A stretch of 64,000 bases of DNA from Vulcanimicrobiota bacterium (GTDB lineage Bacteria; Vulcanimicrobiota; JAJTBE01): positions 30,713 through 94,712 of the forward strand of contig JAIORV010000201.1 in NCBI GenBank assembly GCA_021107945.1. Reading direction: 5' to 3'. Shown in pieces: positions 51,061-59,368 of the stretch. Within the stretch, counting starts at the first letter, position 1, and the number at the start of each line of letters is the position of its first letter. The position numbers and the translations under genes were made by a program. The notes under the pieces were generated by a model that was given only the letters and a program-made list of their open reading frames with translations, was not told where the DNA came from and did no database searches.

Positions 51061-52197
51061 ATGAAAATTCACGAATTTCAGGCAAAGATGCTCTTGAGAA
51101 AAGAGGAAGTGCCTCTACCCCGTGGCAAATCTGCGGATACTCCATCAATGGTAAGGGAAATTGCCAGGGAAATAAATAAAACCGTTGTTGTGAAGGCACA
51201 GGTTCACGTTGGAGGAAGAGGCAAGGCCGGTGGGATTAAATTGGCCTCCACTCCTGACGAGGCGGAAAAAATCGGCGGGAAGATCCTGTCGATGAGGCTC
51301 AAGGGACTTCCGGTAAATAAAGTCCTTGTGGAGGAGGCTCTTGACATTAAAAAAGAGTTCTACCTTGGAATCACACTGGATAGAGCTAAAAATCAAAATG
51401 TAATAATTCTCTCACCCAAGGGCGGCGTGGATATCGAGGAAGTGGCAAAAACACATCCCGACGAGATATTCGAGGAGTATGTTGATCCTGTCCTGGGACT
51501 CATGGAATTTCAGAAAAACAGCCTTGTGTTTTGTGTGGATCTTCCGCCTGCGTCAAGAAAGTCATTGAAGAATTTCATAACAACACTGTATAACATGTAT
51601 GTCAAATACGATTGTACTCTTGCGGAGATAAATCCCCTGGCACTCTTGTCGGACGGTTCATTCACAGCGGCGGATGCAAAAATCATACACGATGATAATG
51701 CGCTTTACCGCCATAAAAATCTGATGGAATACAGGGAATTCGCCGAAGAAGATCCTATAGAGCAGGAAGCTCACCGGCAGGGAATCGCTTATGTAAGATT
51801 GGAGGGCGGCGACGTCGGTATCATAGGAAACGGCGCGGGATTAGTTATGTGTACCCTTGATATGATTGCCCGCGCAGGGGGAAAACCCGCCAATTTCCTG
51901 GATGTGGGAGGCGGAGCGAAAGCCGAATTGGTGGAACGATCAATGAACCTGGTTCTCATGGACAAAGATGTAAAGGGATTGTTCCTGAATATTTTCGGAG
52001 GGATAACCCGCTGTGACGAGGTAGCAAAGGGAATAATTCAAGCTGTCAGGAATCTCAACCTGAAACTCCCCATTGTTATTCGCCTTTCCGGAACCAATGA
52101 GAAAGAGGGAAGGAAACTGCTCAGTGAGGCAGGATTCAACACAGTCGAAACAATGCTTGAGGGCGCATCCCGAATAGTCGGGCTTGTAAATAAATAA
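51061..52197 (+). CDS. sucC: succinyl-CoA synthetase beta subunit (ADP-forming type)
   Basis: 378 residues, CGGAGG before the ATG. ATP-grasp domain: MKIHEFQAKMLLRKEEVPLP, VVKAQVHVGGRGKAGGIKLA, CTLAEINPLALLSDG; CoA-ligase domain: GNGAGLVMCTLDMIARAGGK, then PANFLDVGGGAKAE, NIFGGITRCDEVAKGI and RLSGTNEKEGRKLL. It joins succinate to CoA with an alpha subunit in the TCA cycle. The length is slightly below the usual 385-395. No sucD follows, which is unusual because sucC and sucD are normally adjacent; the alpha subunit must be elsewhere. Confidence 0.93.
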   Translation: MKIHEFQAKMLLRKEEVPLPRGKSADTPSMVREIAREINKTVVVKAQVHVGGRGKAGGIKLASTPDEAEKIGGKILSMRLKGLPVNKVLVEEALDIKKEFYLGITLDRAKNQNVIILSPKGGVDIEEVAKTHPDEIFEEYVDPVLGLMEFQKNSLVFCVDLPPASRKSLKNFITTLYNMYVKYDCTLAEINPLALLSDGSFTAADAKIIHDDNALYRHKNLMEYREFAEEDPIEQEAHRQGIAYVRLEGGDVGIIGNGAGLVMCTLDMIARAGGKPANFLDVGGGAKAELVERSMNLVLMDKDVKGLFLNIFGGITRCDEVAKGIIQAVRNLNLKLPIVIRLSGTNEKEGRKLLSEAGFNTVETMLEGASRIVGLVNK

Positions 52198-52199
52198 TA

Positions 52200-53111
52200 A
52201 TGAAACTAAAAAGAATCAAGCGATGTATTGTATCGAAAAACCTGAAAATACTGAGGGCATTTATAGATGCAATTCGCGTCGTAAATGGAGACATATTTGT
52301 TTCTGTGGCGTACAGGAAAGGAAGAGCTTTTTGCCGATACGACGGCGATTTTAACCTGAAATACCGTGTCGAGGAAGAATGTCTCAGCGGCATGGGGTTT
52401 GGAGATTATAGAGGGTTTGCCGTGGATGAAGAAGGGAACTTTATCCTCACAGGACTCCATAACGGCGAGAATGTGGTTTCTCTTTTCCGACTGGACAAAA
52501 ATGGGAAAGTTGCATATACCACATATATCAACGACATAGGACTTCTTGAGTCCATGGCGATTGACAGCAAGAGAAATCTTTATCTCCACTCTCCCCTGAA
52601 AGAAGCTCCTGTTTATCGTTACTCGAATGATTTGAGCGAAGTAAAGCCTGTGGGCGAATTCCCTTCAGAGCGGGATGGAGTATCGGGCAGGATCGCGCAG
52701 ATCGCCATCGATAAAGAAGACAACCTCATTGTTGTATATGAAACCTCACCGGCAATTATACAGAAATATTCTCCGCAAGGAAAATGTATTTTTGAAAAAA
52801 TATTTGAGCCGGCGGATGAATCAATTGATTTGCTCTCACAAGTGCTTGATTTTACAATTAATCCCGATAACAACAATCTATATGTTCTACTAAACGAATT
52901 GGACAAGAGAGGACGCCCCGTAAAAATCCTGAATCCCGACGGAGATGAGGAAGACAGGTTTTTTCTCCCGTCTTGCACCCGACGTATCCATATTACCAAA
53001 AACGACATTCTGTATTCCTCGGGGACAATATTCGGGCTGCCGGGAATATTGTTGTCATGGGGAATATATGGAGCAATAACGCTGATTGACAAATATCGCC
53101 TTCAGGGGTAA
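52200..53111 (+). CDS. beta-propeller (NHL/SMP-30-like) protein
   Basis: 303 residues starting 2 bp after the sucC stop without its own ribosome binding site, so probably translated by reinitiation. Repeating units of about 45 residues with D-x-x-G/N-x-(I/L)-x-V cores (AVDEEGNFILTG, AIDSKRNLYLHS, AIDKEDNLIVVY, TINPDNNNLYVLL) indicate a six-bladed propeller. No signal peptide is seen; the C-terminus ends with a hydrophobic stretch (FGLPGILLSWGIYGAITL) that may be a last blade or a membrane anchor. Function unknown. Confidence 0.7.
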   Translation: MKLKRIKRCIVSKNLKILRAFIDAIRVVNGDIFVSVAYRKGRAFCRYDGDFNLKYRVEEECLSGMGFGDYRGFAVDEEGNFILTGLHNGENVVSLFRLDKNGKVAYTTYINDIGLLESMAIDSKRNLYLHSPLKEAPVYRYSNDLSEVKPVGEFPSERDGVSGRIAQIAIDKEDNLIVVYETSPAIIQKYSPQGKCIFEKIFEPADESIDLLSQVLDFTINPDNNNLYVLLNELDKRGRPVKILNPDGDEEDRFFLPSCTRRIHITKNDILYSSGTIFGLPGILLSWGIYGAITLIDKYRLQG

Positions 53112-53271
53112 CGGAGGTCGGAGGTTGGAAAGTGTTTATTCACCGCAAAGACCACAAAGACCACAAAGGGATCCGGATAACGGGCTGCAGAGAATGGAGG
53201 GCTTCCCATTTTCCGTTTTCCCTCTGCGTTGAAAAAAATCTCACAATATTCTAACAAAATGGGTTGATAAT
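53112..53271. repeat. class A repeats
   Basis: TTCACCGCAAAGACCACAAA then GACCACAAAGG (about 53138-53168), heptamer-like CGGATAACGGGCTGCAG, and CCCTCTGCGTTGAA (about 53220), an opposing class A half. Confidence 0.6.
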
Positions 53272-54234
53272 ATGAATATGTTGATAACCGGATTACATAA
53301 ACAGATTTTACACAAAATAAAAGGAGATGATAAACCCGGTGAGCCCGGGATTATCATAACTATTCTGATTCTCCTGTTTTCCGCCATATTGCTGGCATTG
53401 CTTAAGCTTCCCTGTGCAAAACCCCTGATGCAAAAAACTCCATTTTTTTTGTCTCTTGATGCATATTTTTATTTTATCCTGTCTGTGTTTTTCATAAATC
53501 TGGTGTTTGCAATTATCCCGAAGACGAGGAAATACACGCATCCTTTTAATTTTATTCTCATCCTCGCCGACGGGTACTGCATATCCGAAATCGTATATAG
53601 ATGCTCCCCCATCAAAGTGCCTCCCGGATGGCTTCTTTTCCTGGGCGATAAAGGAATAAACCACCTGAACAATTTTTTCCTTCACAGGATGATGCAGCTC
53701 TTCCCACTTGTTATGATTTTAGGACTTTATTACATATACGCCGACAGCATCCAGAATTATCTTCATTTTGGAAACCTGTCGATAAGCACAAACATCCTGA
53801 ACAAGAAAATACCCCAATCCTGGAAAGCGATACTGGTGAAATTTTGCCTGTGGCTGATTGGAATACTGGTAATCATTTTTTTCCTCAAGAAATCCCAGGG
53901 AAGCATTAAATTCCCGACAATCATGCTCATCCCAATACTTCTCTATGCCCTGTGGAATTGCTTCGTCGAGGAAACCGTCTTCAGGGGCATACTCCTACCG
54001 GTTTTCTGTAAGTCCTATGACCAAAAATGGGGAAATATTATCCAGGCGGTATTGTTCGGATTTCTTCACTTCAATCCCCTGGATATCAAGGCATCGCTCC
54101 TGAAAGTACTGATTTTCTCATTCCTGGGTTGGTTTTTCGGAAGGGCGACAATGGAAACCCGTGGAATTGGAACATCGTTTATCATGCATGCCATAATCGT
54201 AGCAGGAATCGAAGTCAGGCTTTTGTGGGGGTAA
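53272..54234 (+). CDS. CPBP-family intramembrane glutamic protease
   Basis: 320 residues, about eight membrane helices. The CPBP/Rce1 (Abi) motifs are in the C-terminal half: EETVFRG (about 225-231), FGFLHFNP and GTSFIMHAIIVAG, supplying the catalytic Glu and the two histidines. These enzymes cleave or modify membrane-embedded substrates, including prenylated peptides and bacteriocin-related factors. The N-terminal 180 residues add a four-helix extension with a loop rich in Pro and Lys. No clear ribosome binding site; it appears monocistronic. Confidence 0.85.
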   Translation: MNMLITGLHKQILHKIKGDDKPGEPGIIITILILLFSAILLALLKLPCAKPLMQKTPFFLSLDAYFYFILSVFFINLVFAIIPKTRKYTHPFNFILILADGYCISEIVYRCSPIKVPPGWLLFLGDKGINHLNNFFLHRMMQLFPLVMILGLYYIYADSIQNYLHFGNLSISTNILNKKIPQSWKAILVKFCLWLIGILVIIFFLKKSQGSIKFPTIMLIPILLYALWNCFVEETVFRGILLPVFCKSYDQKWGNIIQAVLFGFLHFNPLDIKASLLKVLIFSFLGWFFGRATMETRGIGTSFIMHAIIVAGIEVRLLWG

Positions 54235-54543
54235 CGGAGAACGGAATTGTAGGAGCAATACCCATGAATTAGTGACTAAACACGTGGGTAATGCAGGTGT
54301 TGGCGCTGAATTATAACCACAATGTGAGATGCCCTATGGGGTTTATCGACATTCTCATGCCATTCCGCTATAAAAATGCGTAACTCCTGACCTTAATTCA
54401 GTGGCATTGATTGTAGGAGGGACGTCCCCGTCCCGATAAAAGGATAATGGAAAACGGAAGTCGGAGGTCAGGAGTTGGAAAATAGATGATGGATAATGGA
54501 AAGTGGATCTCGTTTCCCACTTCCCATTTCCCATATCCAATTT
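54235..54543. repeat. class B/F repeat gap
   Basis: A class B block at 54412-54437 (TGTAGGAGGGACGTCCCCG then TCCCGAT), then GGATAATGGAAAACGG, GGTCAGGAGTTGG and TTTCCCACTTCCCATTTCCC, the same composite as at 305-430. The sequence 54243-54400 shows no gene. Confidence 0.7.
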
Positions 54544-54725
54544 AATGGTAGCGGAGGTTTTTAAAACCTCCCATCATGCGAATGGAGACCTGAAGGTATC
54601 CGCTACCAGGGATATGGTAGCGGAGGTTTTCAAACCTCCCATGAGAATAACCCCCGGATTTATCCGGGGGAATAAGAGGAACCCACCACCCTTACTACTT
54701 CAGCCGCTTCAGCGGCTTCCCGACA
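54544..54725. repeat. class D composite with three hairpin types
   Basis: GGTAGCGGAGG with GAGGTTTTTAAAACCTC, GGTATCCGCTACC, a second GGTAGCGGAGGTTTTC unit, CCCCCGGATTTATCCGGGGG, and GCCGC-TTCA-GCGGC. It is the inverse orientation of the composite at 41311-41420 and matches 19762-19870. It lies directly before the pseudopilin gene. Confidence 0.75.
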
Positions 54726-54758
54726 GGCAAAACAGAGTCCGATAACGGAGAACAGATT

Positions 54759-55259
54759 ATGGAAAACGGATACCCACCTCACCCCTCCAGGCGGTTCTTT
54801 TCCGGGTCCGCCGGGGGGTTTACAATGATAGAAGTCGTCATGGTTCTTCTTCTTGTTGCCCTTATCATTCCGACTATTTTTTTTCTTGTGGGGAATGTAT
54901 ATAAATACGTGGCAAAGGTAAGCAAAACCGTTGATATCAGAAACGATGCGATTAATGTCTTCACCCTGGTCAGGAAGGATATTCAACACGCCGACTCGGT
55001 AAGTGTTGATCCTGACAATGACGGCGTGAAAATCTACCGGCCCGGCGACGGAATTATCCGTTATTACCGTGAGAGCAATAAAATTATGCGCAGTGAAAAC
55101 GGGGAGGCACAAGTTCTTTCAAAACATCCCCTTGCCAATTCCGCCTGGGTAAAAAACAAGGACATTATATCGGTAGAATTGACATTTTCTTATCGGAATC
55201 TGAATTCAAAGAAACCCAGTAAGTTCAAGATTATGGACAATTTCGAGATTGAGAAATGA
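54759..55259 (+). CDS. prepilin-like (GspJ-type) pseudopilin
   Basis: 166 residues. A 19-residue leader ends at AGG, then FTMIEVVMVLLLVALIIPTI, a typical type IV prepilin cleavage site with Glu at +5 and a hydrophobic helix; the rest is a soluble domain with FTLVRKDIQHADSVSVDPDN as in GspJ-like minor pseudopilins. A prepilin peptidase must be encoded elsewhere. The leader codons (ATGGAAAACGGATACCC) look like class F repeat DNA, so the start may have been supplied by a repeat; GGAG lies about nine bases upstream. The 3' end overlaps the next gene by ATGA. Confidence 0.8.
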   Translation: MENGYPPHPSRRFFSGSAGGFTMIEVVMVLLLVALIIPTIFFLVGNVYKYVAKVSKTVDIRNDAINVFTLVRKDIQHADSVSVDPDNDGVKIYRPGDGIIRYYRESNKIMRSENGEAQVLSKHPLANSAWVKNKDIISVELTFSYRNLNSKKPSKFKIMDNFEIEK

Positions 55260-55948
55260 AAAAAAGCACATTCAAAAAAGCAAAAGGTTCGTTAATACTC
55301 GTCCTGGGCATAATGCTCTTTCTGTTTGTGTTTGAGACGGTTTTTTTGTGCATTGTCAGAGGCTCGCGGGCAAAAATTATGCGCATAAAGAACCGTCACA
55401 CAGCTAAATCCCTGGCGGGAGTCGGACTCGATTACACGGCCTCCATGATAGAACAGGAGGAATGGAGTCCCAACCATATTACCCCATCCCCCGGCAAGGT
55501 AACAGGTGATCTTGTCAAAATCGGTGACGAGGTCTGCCTCAGGGAGTCTTTTTCTTCACCGGTTCTGGCGAAGCCCGGGGGGATTTTTGAGGCAAGTCTT
55601 TATTCGCATGAGGGAAAGTTCTTCAGAGTGGAATGCAGGGGCATTATGGGGCATTCGCAGTTCAAAGTTGCAAAAGATTTCCCTGAAAATTCACCCGTAA
55701 TTGAATTCGAGGAGATCAGGATAATTGAAATATTTTCTGAGCCGGTAACGGAAGAGACGGAGACGCCTGAGGATTATCGGGACGGGGACGTCCCTCCTAC
55801 AGACCATCGGGATGGGGAAGTTTCTCCTACAGATCATCGGGACGGGGACGTCCCTCCTACAGTATCGCCTGAAATTAAACCGGCAACTTCACCGGTAAAG
55901 CCTGCATCTCCAGGAGAGATTCCCGCGCCCCTTCCGTCGATTTTTTAA
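55256..55948 (+). CDS. PilX/GspK-like minor pilin-assembly protein with repeat-encoded tail
   Basis: 230 residues. A short basic start (MKKSTFKKAKGSLILVLGIM) and one hydrophobic segment resemble PilX/GspK N-termini, though without a canonical prepilin cleavage site. A soluble middle domain (about 45-165) follows. Residues about 174-203 are three tandem 10-residue units, DYRDGDVPPT, DHRDGEVSPT and DHRDGDVPPT, encoded by class B repeat DNA. The tail is Pro/Ser/Lys-rich. It is translationally coupled to the pseudopilin and followed 140 bp later by a GspF-like gene. Confidence 0.65.
   Translation: MKKSTFKKAKGSLILVLGIMLFLFVFETVFLCIVRGSRAKIMRIKNRHTAKSLAGVGLDYTASMIEQEEWSPNHITPSPGKVTGDLVKIGDEVCLRESFSSPVLAKPGGIFEASLYSHEGKFFRVECRGIMGHSQFKVAKDFPENSPVIEFEEIRIIEIFSEPVTEETETPEDYRDGDVPPTDHRDGEVSPTDHRDGDVPPTVSPEIKPATSPVKPASPGEIPAPLPSIF
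55776..55862 (+). repeat. three tandem class B units inside a coding sequence
   Basis: Three 30-bp units beginning ATCGGGACGGGGACGTCCC, ATCGGGATGGGGAAGTTTC and ATCGGGACGGGGACGTCCC, each ending TCCTACAG. Since 30 is a multiple of 3 the frame is kept. Elsewhere class B occurs singly, mostly between genes. Confidence 0.85.
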
Positions 55949-55957
55949 AGACCTTTA

Positions 55958-56050
55958 TTTTACCACAGAGAACACAGAGGACACAGAGAGATCGATGTTT
56001 TTTCTCCGTTTATCCTCTGCGAACTCAGCGAACTCTGCGGTGAATAGTTA
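55958..56050. repeat. class A inverted pair
   Basis: TACCACAGAGAACACAGAGG then ACACAGAGAG, followed by TATCCTCTGCGAACTCAGCG and AACTCTGCGGTGAATAG. The two halves could form a long imperfect hairpin between the pilin-type gene and the GspF-like gene. Confidence 0.7.
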
Positions 56051-56088
56051 GCAAAAATTCACAGGTGAATAAATAAAAGGATCAACAA

Positions 56089-57231
56089 ATGGCAATCATA
56101 ATAATTGCATTTTTTGGAATCTTATTCCTGATAACGGCCGTGTTCTGGGATCCATTTTATATCTTTTACAGGTCCCGGCACAAGGAATTATTCATGTTTT
56201 CCGGCAGGTTGAGTGATTACTTGCGGGCTGAAATCCCACTCCCGGAAGCTTTCGACATGTTGATTGAAGATTTCCGGTGGGAATCATCGGCATTATTCGG
56301 AGTAAGATTCTTTGACCAGCTTGGATTTATAAAAAAGGAGCTTATGGAAGGCTCCACGCTTGCCGATTCACTTTCCAGATACAAAAAAATCTTTCCCGCA
56401 TATTTCATTGAGGTTGTCAGGATGGGCGAGCAGACCGGCACACTTCCCGGAGCGATGGAGCAACTTGCCAATTACAACAAGATATTGTTTAACATAAAGA
56501 GGAAGCGATGGATGGTTTTATTGTATCCTCTTGTGCTTCTTTTTGCTTTTTTTATGGTCCTGATATTAATTATGATTTATATATTCCCCTTCTACCTGGA
56601 AATTATGGGGGGAATGGGAGGTAAATTATCGGGAATCGCCAACGAGCTTCTCAATTTTATTTCCATTATGAGCAAGGTGATTACTTTTTCCATTCTCCCT
56701 GCTATTATTATTTTTGCAATTTTAATCATATTCAGAAAAAAGGCAAAGGGCATTCTGGATCGGATTTTCTTTTCATTCCCGGTCTTTTCCGGTATGACAA
56801 TGCTCTATCAATATGTACTTTTTTCAAACATTATGAACCTTCTAATTGAGCGTGAGGAGTCCCTTGACAAAGCGATTAAATTCGCTGCCTCCACTTCCTC
56901 AAACGAAGTATTCAGAAAAAAAATTGAGAAGGTTGCCGATTCTGACATACCTACATTCTCTGGCAGGCTTGAAGAATCAGGCGTTTTCAGTCCGTCGTTT
57001 TTGTGGATGGTAAAACTGGGGGAGAAAACGGAAAATTTATCTGAAAGCTTGAAGCAGTTGGGGGAGTATTACTCAGGCGAACTTGCGCTGAGATCCGATA
57101 AAATTTCCAGAATATGCACCTTTTGTCTTTTATTATTGACAGGAAGCTTCGTCGGATTTCTATTTTTCAGCATACTCTCACCGATAGTTTTTGCCGTGGT
57201 GAATCTTGTAAACCAGATTGTCGTCTATTGA
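56089..57231 (+). CDS. type II secretion/type IV pilus inner-membrane protein (GspF/PilC-like)
   Basis: 380 residues, AAAGGATC before the ATG. Two GspF domains: the first (about 30-140) with EGSTLADSLSRYKKIFPAYF and VVRMGEQTGTLPGAMEQLAN, the second (about 230-350) with MVKLGEKTENLSESLKQLG; membrane helices lie between and at the C-terminus. An extra hydrophobic segment at the N-terminus is seen. It is the platform protein that works with an assembly ATPase and pseudopilins; no ATPase or secretin gene is in the window. Confidence 0.88.
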   Translation: MAIIIIAFFGILFLITAVFWDPFYIFYRSRHKELFMFSGRLSDYLRAEIPLPEAFDMLIEDFRWESSALFGVRFFDQLGFIKKELMEGSTLADSLSRYKKIFPAYFIEVVRMGEQTGTLPGAMEQLANYNKILFNIKRKRWMVLLYPLVLLFAFFMVLILIMIYIFPFYLEIMGGMGGKLSGIANELLNFISIMSKVITFSILPAIIIFAILIIFRKKAKGILDRIFFSFPVFSGMTMLYQYVLFSNIMNLLIEREESLDKAIKFAASTSSNEVFRKKIEKVADSDIPTFSGRLEESGVFSPSFLWMVKLGEKTENLSESLKQLGEYYSGELALRSDKISRICTFCLLLLTGSFVGFLFFSILSPIVFAVVNLVNQIVVY

Positions 57232-57489
57232 TTAAAAAAATGCTATAATTAAGACCGGGACTTACTCATTTCCGGGAAAAAATATGTGAAATTGTCATCC
57301 CAATGAGAGAGCCACCTCAAATATAGCGAAAAATTCAATTATGACCGATGCTCTCTGATAACTTTGCACTTTAGTTGGAATGCCTGAGCAAGGATTGTCA
57401 TGTTATGTAGAAGTCAATACTTTCCAATAGCTTTTTTGCTTTGTCTATCTGCCGGTCTGTGGCGTCGATCCGGCGTTGGATTAGGACAA
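57232..57489. other. gap with a partial class E-like left end
   Basis: ATGCTATAATTAAGACCGGG, then GGGACTTACTCATTTCC and AATTGTCATCCCAATGAGAG resemble a diverged class E left end. No gene is supported up to 57823. Confidence 0.4.
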
Positions 57490-57656
57490 CACCCGATTTT
57501 AATCGGGTGGGAGGATGATGCCCCAAACATTGGGTGTTTAACCGTTTTAACGGTTTCCCATTATTTGTCTGCTCCTGTCCTGGAAACCACTAAAGTGGTT
57601 AAGTCAAGCGAAAAGGGGTGGTTATGCCTTTCCTTCCACCATAATAAATTATGGTG
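57490..57656. repeat. class D hairpin series (four stems)
   Basis: CACCCGAT-TTTA-ATCGGGTG (57490-57509), AACCGT-TTTA-ACGGTT (57540-57555), AACCAC-TAAA-GTGGTT (57585-57600) and CACCATAA-TAAA-TTATGGTG (57637-57656). Four different stems share the TAAA loop (or its complement TTTA). Confidence 0.8.
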
Positions 57657-57689
57657 TTGTCTTAACTTCCGATATTACCGCGACTTTCA

Positions 57690-57805
57690 TGGATCGACCC
57701 CGGCAAGAACGGATTTTACTTACTTCCGATGTATTACTCAGCGAAGGATCTCTTTTTGGCAAATTTTTAAAGGATTCTTCGCTTTGTGGTCTTTGCGGTG
57801 AACAA
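57690..57805. repeat. class E fragment and class A piece
   Basis: CAAGAACGGATTTTACTTAC, CAGCGAAGGATCTC and GATTCTTCGCT match the interior of class E elements, followed by GTGGTCTTTGCGGTGAA (class A). In-frame codons upstream of the TPR lipoprotein start run through this fragment and are not part of the gene. Confidence 0.65.
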
Positions 57806-57823
57806 CAAAAAGGAAGGAAACAA

Positions 57824-59368
57824 ATGAGGAAACAACACATCGACATAATCCACAAAAGTATGGCTCTACTCATCTGCACCTTCTTTTTACTTTTATTATC
57901 CTGCCAATCCAGGCATTCCCCTGAACACACTCCCACTCAACATACAAAACCCCCGATTAAAGACGGCGGGGATGATTTTATGAAAGATCACACGGATCTT
58001 GATGACCATTCCGCAGACCTGGAAGACATGTACATCCGCATATATGGGGAGGACAGCATTTCGTTCAATGGGAATATTCCCGTGTTTGATCCCGTGAAAG
58101 CATATGGCGATATCTCGAAAATAAAAAAGAACAGGAGAAGGGAAATCCTGAACAATACCCTGCGCGAGGCCGACGAATTGAAGAAAAAAGCAGACTTGCC
58201 CTCTGCTGTAAAGAAACTCAGAAAAGCGTTGTACATGGCGAGGGAATGGGATATGGATCCCGGCATTCCATACGGGAAGATTATTACGATAAGGGATGAA
58301 ATGCTCAGGAAAGGCAATGAGCTTGTAAAGAAAGGGCGGTACCGGCAGGCTGTTCCCTATGCTGACACAGCGGTGTTGTGCGATCCCACTAACAAAAACG
58401 CCCTCAGGCTTGCAGGGACTATATTTTCACAGACAGGCGAAGAGGGACTGGGGATTCCATACCTTGCCGCCGCGCTGGAAAAAGATCCCGACAATTACAA
58501 GCTCCAGCATGAATTGAAAACTCTCTACCTCCTCGAGGGCAGGCCCGACATGGCGATTCCCCTTATAAACCCGCATTCCGCCGCATACGGCCGGATCAAG
58601 ACCCACTATGAGGAGTTTGCCCAGGTTTACCTTGTGATATATATCAAATCGCCGGAAGAGAGAAAGGAGTTGACCCCAAAAATTCGCTCGTCCCTCGAAA
58701 AGGCAATAAAAGAGAGAACCGATTATCCCCTGGAGATGAACGAGCTGAAGATGAACCTTGCGCTTTTTGATGAGAGGCATAAAGATGCGCTTAAATATTG
58801 CCGGGTTATGAACAAACTGAAAATCGCGTATCCCATGCGCACGAGAATTATATATAATATGGCGCTTCTAAACTACCTTGTCGGAGATGAAAAACAGGCG
58901 GTCAATTATTTCAATGAAACGATTGCAAGGGTGGAAAAAAAGGGGAATAACAACAGCGCGGAGGGAAGGACCCAGGGGGAGAATTATATGGCGCAGATGT
59001 CAGCTTGGTTTATGGATCTCATGGGCATAAGACCTTTTACACCCGGTGATGCGGGAAGGATATACGACCGGGTGAAAAATCCCGATCACAGCTACCGGCA
59101 GGAAATAGGGTTTATCGAGGAATTCCTCAGCGCCCGTGAAAAGAAAGATTATAACCTGGCGGCGGCCGCCCTGGATAAATATACAAAGAAGCGACACCTT
59201 CAGCCCGTGGGGGATTTTGCCCAGGATCTCCTGCAGGTTCCGGCGCAAAAATCGCTCATTTATATATCGAAAGGGAAGATGCATCAAAAATCGGGCGAGA
59301 AGGAAAAAGCGGAAGAGTGTTTCAGGATGGTAAGGCATTCAAAATTTCTGGGTGATAGGGCGAAGTAA
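57824..59368 (+). CDS. TPR-containing lipoprotein
   Basis: Start at ATG 57824 with AAGGAAGG five to six bases upstream. About 514 residues: a signal peptide with a lipobox-like LLLLSCQS (Cys about 26), a Pro/His/Asp-rich linker, a conserved-looking segment (YGDISKIKKNRRREILNNTL), then helical TPR-like repeats from about 90 (AVKKLRKALYMAREWDMDPG, AVPYADTAVLCDPTNKNALR, IPYLAAALEKDPDNYKLQHE). Probably a periplasmic scaffold. Position after the pilin/GspF genes suggests, but does not prove, a link to that secretion system. Confidence 0.75.
   Translation: MRKQHIDIIHKSMALLICTFFLLLLSCQSRHSPEHTPTQHTKPPIKDGGDDFMKDHTDLDDHSADLEDMYIRIYGEDSISFNGNIPVFDPVKAYGDISKIKKNRRREILNNTLREADELKKKADLPSAVKKLRKALYMAREWDMDPGIPYGKIITIRDEMLRKGNELVKKGRYRQAVPYADTAVLCDPTNKNALRLAGTIFSQTGEEGLGIPYLAAALEKDPDNYKLQHELKTLYLLEGRPDMAIPLINPHSAAYGRIKTHYEEFAQVYLVIYIKSPEERKELTPKIRSSLEKAIKERTDYPLEMNELKMNLALFDERHKDALKYCRVMNKLKIAYPMRTRIIYNMALLNYLVGDEKQAVNYFNETIARVEKKGNNNSAEGRTQGENYMAQMSAWFMDLMGIRPFTPGDAGRIYDRVKNPDHSYRQEIGFIEEFLSAREKKDYNLAAAALDKYTKKRHLQPVGDFAQDLLQVPAQKSLIYISKGKMHQKSGEKEKAEECFRMVRHSKFLGDRAK

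Noticed and set aside
54544..54725. CRISPR array
   Set aside because: The repeats are unevenly spaced palindromes without regular unique spacers.
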